From Hahella sp050299855 (GTDB lineage Bacteria > Pseudomonadota > Gammaproteobacteria > Pseudomonadales > Oleiphilaceae): a stretch of 64,000 bases of DNA. The stretch covers positions 186,001-250,000 of the forward strand of contig JBNKWQ010000007.1 in the NCBI GenBank assembly GCA_050299855.1, given 5' to 3'. The notes beneath the pieces are model-generated. The model saw nothing but the letters and a program-made list of their open reading frames with translations. It did not search any database and was not told the origin of the DNA. Made by a program: the position numbers and the translations under genes. Of this stretch, positions 59,486-64,000 are shown in pieces (the stretch's first letter is position 1; the number at the start of each line of letters is the position of its first letter).

Positions 59486-60391
59486 TCAGTGTAAGATGGC
59501 AAACTGCTTCATGACGTATCTGGTCTCGTCGCTTAAATAGGGGTTGTCGATGACGAAGCGAATGCTGGACTTATAGTGAGAAAGGGGAAAGGCTGCACGA
59601 GTGACCTCATGGTATTCCATAAAGCGCTTCAGGCTGCCGTCTGCCCACATCTGCCGCAGACCCTCTTCCAGTCTTGAGGCGAGTTTATGGTTTTCCACAG
59701 CCACGAAAAAGAACATGGGATATGAGTATGAAATCAAAATGTGGTCATAGACTTCAAAGCGGTCATTGCCGTGCTTGTCAACTTCCAGATAGCCTTCAAT
59801 GATAGCCCGGGGAAAATAGTCGCAGCGGTCTCTATCTAACATATCCCACATTAGTGGATTCTCTATGGCCCGTTCCACCTTGAAGTGGTTATATTCGAGA
59901 ATATCGCTGTCCGGCCAGTGTTGTCCCTGACAGGCTGTCAACATACGCAGTTGGTTAATTTCTGTAATTTTCTCGAATTCACTGTGGCGTGTTTTTTTTA
60001 TGACCAAAAGTCTTTCGCCAAGTAACCCCAGATTTAGCGGCACCCGGATAGGATGCAGTATGGTTTCCCGTTCGATATTGGTACCCGCCCACTCAAGGTC
60101 CAACCCTTGACCGTTTTTAACCAACAGCAGGTTCCGCGCCTGGTTGGTATTCACGTCGTTTTCCACTATTACAACCGGGCCGTATTTACCCGCTGTTAGG
60201 TCGAGAACTACCCGCAGTAAATCCCGATAATAGGTATATGCCGGATGGACCACACTCTGAGCTGATCTAATTCGGACTACCTCCTGCGCGCAGACTTGTA
60301 ACGCCAGCAGCAGAAGCGAAATGATGGAAACGATCCTATTCACATGCTGTCCCACTTTATTCGTTAATATAGGCAGACATAGAGAATTCAT
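59486..60391 (-). CDS. Periplasmic solute-binding-like protein (family 3 type)
   Basis: A 301-residue exported protein with HVNRIVSIISLLLLALQVCA as its export segment. The ATG at 60391 has GAGGG upstream; the GTG at 60343 would give a shorter, more usual signal peptide. The mature part resembles SBP_bac_3-like sensors (QVCAQEVVRIRSAQSVVHPA, LDLTAGKYGPVVIVENDVNT, LLGERLLVIKKT, YPMFFFVAVENHKLASRLEE). No transporter genes are linked. It is distinct in sequence from the one at 45305. Confidence 0.75.
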   Translation of the reverse strand: MNSLCLPILTNKVGQHVNRIVSIISLLLLALQVCAQEVVRIRSAQSVVHPAYTYYRDLLRVVLDLTAGKYGPVVIVENDVNTNQARNLLLVKNGQGLDLEWAGTNIERETILHPIRVPLNLGLLGERLLVIKKTRHSEFEKITEINQLRMLTACQGQHWPDSDILEYNHFKVERAIENPLMWDMLDRDRCDYFPRAIIEGYLEVDKHGNDRFEVYDHILISYSYPMFFFVAVENHKLASRLEEGLRQMWADGSLKRFMEYHEVTRAAFPLSHYKSSIRFVIDNPYLSDETRYVMKQFAILH

Positions 60392-60432
60392 TATAGCGCC
60401 CTCACAGTTATCTATACGATTGGAAAAATACC

Positions 60433-60903
60433 ATGCCGAAAATCCTGATATTGTCCATGTCACACGTTATTGCCTTAATCCTGGGCTTCGCTGCGGGAAT
60501 TTACGCACTTCCTTTACTGATCGCCCCTGAAGCGCCGACGCAGGAAACCATCGCCCTTGTGGCAGCACAGGCAGAATTTACCGGCGAGTTTAAAGATGAC
60601 CTGACCGGCAGTGACCGGTTACATTGGGGGGAAGGCAAGGTGCTGGTGGGCAAACACAACATTGCCCTTGAAGGTAGGATCGCACCAGGCCCGGACTACA
60701 AGCTCTATCTGTCGCCAGAGTTTGTACAAACCGAAGTTGATTTCCTGCGTCTGAAGCCCCAGATGGTCCTCGTAGGAGATGTTAAAACCTTTGAGAATTT
60801 TGTGGTTCCTGTGCCTGACTCTGTCAACCCACGGAGCTATAAGGCTGTCATCATCTGGTGTGAAACCTTCGGTCAGTTCATCACGGCCGCCCAATATCGT
60901 TAG
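60433..60903 (+). CDS. DM13-domain exported protein
   Basis: A 156-residue protein with one N-terminal membrane segment or signal anchor (VIALILGFAAGIYALPLLIA) and a DM13 domain: AEFTGEFKDDLTGSDRLHWG, GKVLVGKHNIALEGRIAPGP, DYKLYLSPEF and, near the end, AVIIWCETFGQFITAAQ with the conserved Trp-Cys. DM13 is proposed to bind a redox cofactor or metal in electron transfer, without firm proof. Only about 40 bp separate it from the divergent solute-binding protein start. Confidence 0.85.
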   Translation: MPKILILSMSHVIALILGFAAGIYALPLLIAPEAPTQETIALVAAQAEFTGEFKDDLTGSDRLHWGEGKVLVGKHNIALEGRIAPGPDYKLYLSPEFVQTEVDFLRLKPQMVLVGDVKTFENFVVPVPDSVNPRSYKAVIIWCETFGQFITAAQYR

Positions 60904-60948
60904 GGTTGTATGATCTTTTGCCAGCGGGCAGCAGGCTATCGCAAAGGC

Positions 60949-62691
60949 TCAGAGCCGACGATTACTTAACCAGACATATTGGTAAGGCATCAGTGTTACT
61001 TGCGCCACCCGATCTGCATAAACCTGCTCTGTTACCAGATCTACCCATTGGTCCGTGGCAATCAGGTTCAATTCCGACAAGTTAAAGGTTTGCGGTTGAT
61101 CACTGATGTTGTGGATGGCGAAGATACTCTGACGGCGGTCGATACTTTGACGCCAGAACGAAAATAAGGCTTCACCGGTATGCAACGTGTATTGGGTGGC
61201 GTTGGGATGAAACGCCGGTTGCTGGCGCCTCAGGCGCAGCAGTTTACTGATGGCTGCAAATACCTTTTGATGGTGGGAACCGTTGTCCAGTGCCTGCTCC
61301 AGGTCCTCCACCTGCCAGATATGCCGGTTAATAGAGCGGTAATGCCCGGTATGCTCCACACGAGGGTAGTCGTTTTCTGTGGCAAACAGGCTGTGGATAT
61401 AAAACGCGGGTATGCCTTCTAGGGAGGCCATGATGGCATGGGCACACATAAAGCGGGCGAATTGCCATTGGTCCGGGCCATGCTGGGCGGTACCACTGAA
61501 AGCATTCCACAAACTGATGTTGATTTCATAAGGCTTGGCGTCGCCGGTGGGGGTGGTGCGTGTGCTGACCTTGCCGCCAAAACGTATCATGGTTGAGATC
61601 AGTGTCTCCAGCTCCCATTCGGTGAGTAGACCTTCGGTGGGCCGGACGCCGACCCCGTCGTGGGAGGCGATGAAATTCAGATAGGTCGTGCCGTATTGCG
61701 CCGGCGGCATGGTCATCAGCCACTGTTTCAGGTGCAGGCAGGAACCGGTCACCATCGTGTTGATCAATAACGGCGGCAGGGAAAAGTTGTAGATCAGGTG
61801 TGCTTCATTGGCATTCCCGAAATAGGTCAGGTTTTCCTGGTTGGGGATATTGGTCTCGGTAATGATGACGGCGTCCGGGGCGATATGTTCGATCATCAAC
61901 CGCAACAATCGAATCATCTCGTGAGTTTCCGGCAGGTTAATGCAGGGAGTTCCCGGAGTCTTCCACAGGAAGGCCACCGCGTCCAGGCGGAACCAGCGAA
62001 TGCCTTTATCCAGATACAGTCGGATAATCTTCAGAAACTCCAGCAGGACTTTGGGGTTTTTAAAATCCAGGTCTATCTGGTCATGGCTGAAAGTACACCA
62101 GACATATCGATCGCCTTCAGCGGTCTTCACCTCCCGTAACAAGGGGGAAGTTCGCGGTCGTACCACGGCACTGAGATCGGTTTCCGGGCTGGCTTCAACA
62201 AAAAATGAGGCGCCGGGTTCCTGGTTATTCTTGTAGTTCTCAAACCACATACTGCGGCTAGAGCAGTGGTTGATCACCAGGTCGCCCATCACCTTGAAAT
62301 TGCTGGTGACTGCGGAGACATGGTCCCAGCGTCCGACGGCGGGATTGACCGTGGTGTAGTCCATAACGCTGAAACCGTCATCGGAGCTGTAGGGAAAGAA
62401 CGGTAGCAAATGCACAATGGAAACGCAGTCCTGCAGATGGCCATTGAAAAAATCCAGCAGGGTTTGCAGTGGTTCCTCGCCCTCTTTGCGCAGACTGTCT
62501 CCATAGGTAATGACCATGGTGTCGGTCTGGTCCCAAAGATTACGATGCGGAGTCGGCGATGACGTGTCTGCCGCCAACCCAAAATGTGCCAGACACTCGC
62601 TGGCGAATTTGGCTGCATCCAAATCCGGATACAACACATGTAGATGCCCCGCCAAACGTTGTTCCAGAGGGGATAATTGATTGCGCTCCAT
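60949..62691 (-). CDS. GH13_18 phosphorylase-like enzyme (sucrose/glucosylglycerate phosphorylase type)
   Basis: A 580-residue protein of glycoside hydrolase family 13, sucrose-phosphorylase-like. The catalytic residues are visible: nucleophile D237 in WFRLDAVAFLWK, acid/base E279 in VIITETNIPNQEN, and D345 in FIASHDGVGVRP. NLWDQTDTMVITYGDSL and FFPYSSDDGFSVMDY fit the GH13_18 group. This group includes sucrose, sucrose-6-phosphate and glucosylglycerate phosphorylases. Since the next gene is GpgS, glucosylglycerate phosphorylase is the likeliest role, but the specificity is inferred from context. Confidence 0.88.
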   Translation of the reverse strand: MERNQLSPLEQRLAGHLHVLYPDLDAAKFASECLAHFGLAADTSSPTPHRNLWDQTDTMVITYGDSLRKEGEEPLQTLLDFFNGHLQDCVSIVHLLPFFPYSSDDGFSVMDYTTVNPAVGRWDHVSAVTSNFKVMGDLVINHCSSRSMWFENYKNNQEPGASFFVEASPETDLSAVVRPRTSPLLREVKTAEGDRYVWCTFSHDQIDLDFKNPKVLLEFLKIIRLYLDKGIRWFRLDAVAFLWKTPGTPCINLPETHEMIRLLRLMIEHIAPDAVIITETNIPNQENLTYFGNANEAHLIYNFSLPPLLINTMVTGSCLHLKQWLMTMPPAQYGTTYLNFIASHDGVGVRPTEGLLTEWELETLISTMIRFGGKVSTRTTPTGDAKPYEINISLWNAFSGTAQHGPDQWQFARFMCAHAIMASLEGIPAFYIHSLFATENDYPRVEHTGHYRSINRHIWQVEDLEQALDNGSHHQKVFAAISKLLRLRRQQPAFHPNATQYTLHTGEALFSFWRQSIDRRQSIFAIHNISDQPQTFNLSELNLIATDQWVDLVTEQVYADRVAQVTLMPYQYVWLSNRRL

Positions 62692-62771
62692 GTCAGGCCT
62701 TTAACCTCTCAACGGCGGGGGTAAATTTGACTGATTGTACGTTAATTCAGGATCTGCCCATGTCTGCAGGT

Positions 62772-63992
62772 TTACTGGTATTCCGCCATGTCCGTTTTTA
62801 CGGCTTCTGTCAGTTGTCCTAAGACTCCGGGAAATGCACTGATGACCCGGTTCCAGCTGGAAATAAAGGGCGCTTCCATGGGGTGCTGGAGAAAGTGGTT
62901 ACCTGCTTTCATGATGTTGCTGGCAAAGAGTTCCACGGCCTGTTCTTCCTGGTGCACATCAAACTTAAGGCCGTTGATGACGGCATCATTGCGATAGGTC
63001 TCAACAAAATCCAAGGCAATGCGAAAATAAGTAGCCTTAATGGTGCGAAAGGTCTCCTGGCTGAAAACAATGCCGTTGGTCGCTAGTTTGCGGAATATCG
63101 CCTTGGTGATATCAATGGACATTTTTGAGAGGCCGGTGCTTTCATCTTCAAGCGAAAGATCCTGATGCTTATGGTCATAAACTTCAGCGATGTCCACCTG
63201 GCACAAGCGGTTATTCGAGTAGTTTCGTTTCATTTCACTGAGCACACCGATTTCCAGCCCCCAGTCACTGGGAATGCGGATATCGTTCATCACGTCGCGC
63301 CGGAAAGAAAACTCTCCTGCTAGCGGATAGCGGTAACTGTCTAGATAATCCAGATAGTCCATGTTGCCGAATACTTTTTTGAGTGCCCGCAACAGCGGGG
63401 TTACCAGCAGGCGGCTGACACGTCCGTTTATTTTACCGTTGGCAATTCGGGCGTAGAAACCTTTGCAGAACTCGTAGTTGAAATTAGGATTGGCAACAGG
63501 GTAGATCAACCGGGCCAGCAACTCCCGGTCATAAGTGACTATGTCACAGTCATGCATGGCGACGGATTCGGCGTTGCCGGAAGCCAGGGTATAACCCATG
63601 CAGAACCAGACATTGCGGCCTTTGCCTGGCTCAAGAGGTGAAAGTTCTTCACCTTTAAGAGTGCGATCGATGGCTCTCAGACGCGGGCCGTCATTCCACA
63701 GCACCTTATGCTGCTGAGGTAATACGGAGAAAAATTTCAGGGCTTCACGGTACTGGTCTTCGGTGGCTCGATCCAGTCCTATGACAATTTCGGTGAGGTA
63801 TGGGACCTGTTTAAGATGCTCGATGATATTGGGCATTGCGTCACCTTCCAGCTCTGAATAGAGGCAGGGAAGGATCAGGGCCAGTGGGCGGGTCTTGGAA
63901 AACTCTACCAACTCGGCCTCCATTTCCGCCAAAGGCCGGCTGGTTAAATTGTGTAAGGTGGTGATAATCCCGTTTTGATAAAAATCGCCCAT
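62772..63992 (-). CDS. gpgS: Glucosyl-3-phosphoglycerate synthase (GpgS)
   Basis: A 406-residue GT81-type glycosyltransferase. It makes glucosyl-3-phosphoglycerate from NDP-glucose and 3-phosphoglycerate, the first step to glucosylglycerate. The N-terminus GDFYQNGIITTLHNL is characteristic. VIGLDRATEDQYREAL and GKGRNVWFCMGYTLA are donor-site stretches, the DxD motif is D148-C-D150 in AMHDCDIVTYD, and RYPLAGEFSFRRD follows. The start is eight bases from the window edge, so a further upstream start cannot be excluded, but the N-terminus looks complete. The matching phosphatase (GpgP) is not in the window and may lie beyond the right edge. Confidence 0.92.
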   Translation of the reverse strand: MGDFYQNGIITTLHNLTSRPLAEMEAELVEFSKTRPLALILPCLYSELEGDAMPNIIEHLKQVPYLTEIVIGLDRATEDQYREALKFFSVLPQQHKVLWNDGPRLRAIDRTLKGEELSPLEPGKGRNVWFCMGYTLASGNAESVAMHDCDIVTYDRELLARLIYPVANPNFNYEFCKGFYARIANGKINGRVSRLLVTPLLRALKKVFGNMDYLDYLDSYRYPLAGEFSFRRDVMNDIRIPSDWGLEIGVLSEMKRNYSNNRLCQVDIAEVYDHKHQDLSLEDESTGLSKMSIDITKAIFRKLATNGIVFSQETFRTIKATYFRIALDFVETYRNDAVINGLKFDVHQEEQAVELFASNIMKAGNHFLQHPMEAPFISSWNRVISAFPGVLGQLTEAVKTDMAEYQ

Positions 63993-64000
63993 GATCTGTC

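Overview
The window looks like a chromosomal segment of a free-living, probably marine, gammaproteobacterium. Supporting markers are RecCBD in C-B-D order, HspQ, the EF-P paralogue EfpL/YeiP, aminoacyl-histidine dipeptidase PepD, a YciH-type Sui1 protein, MocR and LysR regulators, an HAE-type RND pump, and a glucosylglycerate (compatible solute) gene pair at the right end. Base composition is near-balanced by eye, except for a visibly AT-rich patch at about 10.9-13.2 kb that carries two acyltransferase genes. No rRNA, tRNA, CRISPR array, phage or insertion sequence was recognised.

Layout. 0-5 kb: the tail of a possible PEP-CTERM-like protein, creD with an in-frame tandem repeat, an OmpA-domain remnant, a DksA/TraR zinc-finger protein, an HD-GYP protein with a PilZ-like neighbour (c-di-GMP), and a DUF1993 protein. 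5-11 kb: an ECF sigma/RskA-type anti-sigma pair facing DUF4331 - small lipoprotein - TPR protein - HupE/UreJ-like membrane protein; this is the best candidate for a poorly described system. 11-14.5 kb: the AT-rich acyltransferase patch, decayed genes and a haloacid dehalogenase. 14.6-18.9 kb: an RND pump (adaptor plus permease). 19-21.8 kb: a lipoprotein and an SLC13-type permease with TrkA-C domains. 21.9-27.3 kb: imelysin (IrpA type) - di-haem oxidoreductase - imelysin - DUF1513, behind a Fur-box-like site. 27.3-34.7 kb: YeiH with a divergent LysR regulator, a flavin reductase, YciH, a MocR regulator divergent from DUF1127 and LysE, an ABM-like protein and a WYL regulator.

34.7-46.4 kb: a DUF6880-like protein, DUF924, HspQ, a histidine-kinase-like protein whose phospho-acceptor His is Gln, EfpL with a structured leader, pirin with a divergent LysR regulator, PepD, a CHASE-PAS histidine kinase, a solute-binding protein and a chemoreceptor remnant. 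46.4-55.5 kb: recCBD, translationally coupled. 55.5-64 kb: an RmlD-like reductase and an EamA transporter diverging around a perfect palindrome, an unknown membrane protein, a second DUF1993 paralogue, a second solute-binding protein, a DM13 protein, a GH13_18 phosphorylase-like enzyme and GpgS.

A recurrent small-scale feature is short tandem duplications (10-26 bp units) in gaps and at gene ends; three of them include a stop codon. Functional statements rest on motif and family recognition by eye; no database search was run.
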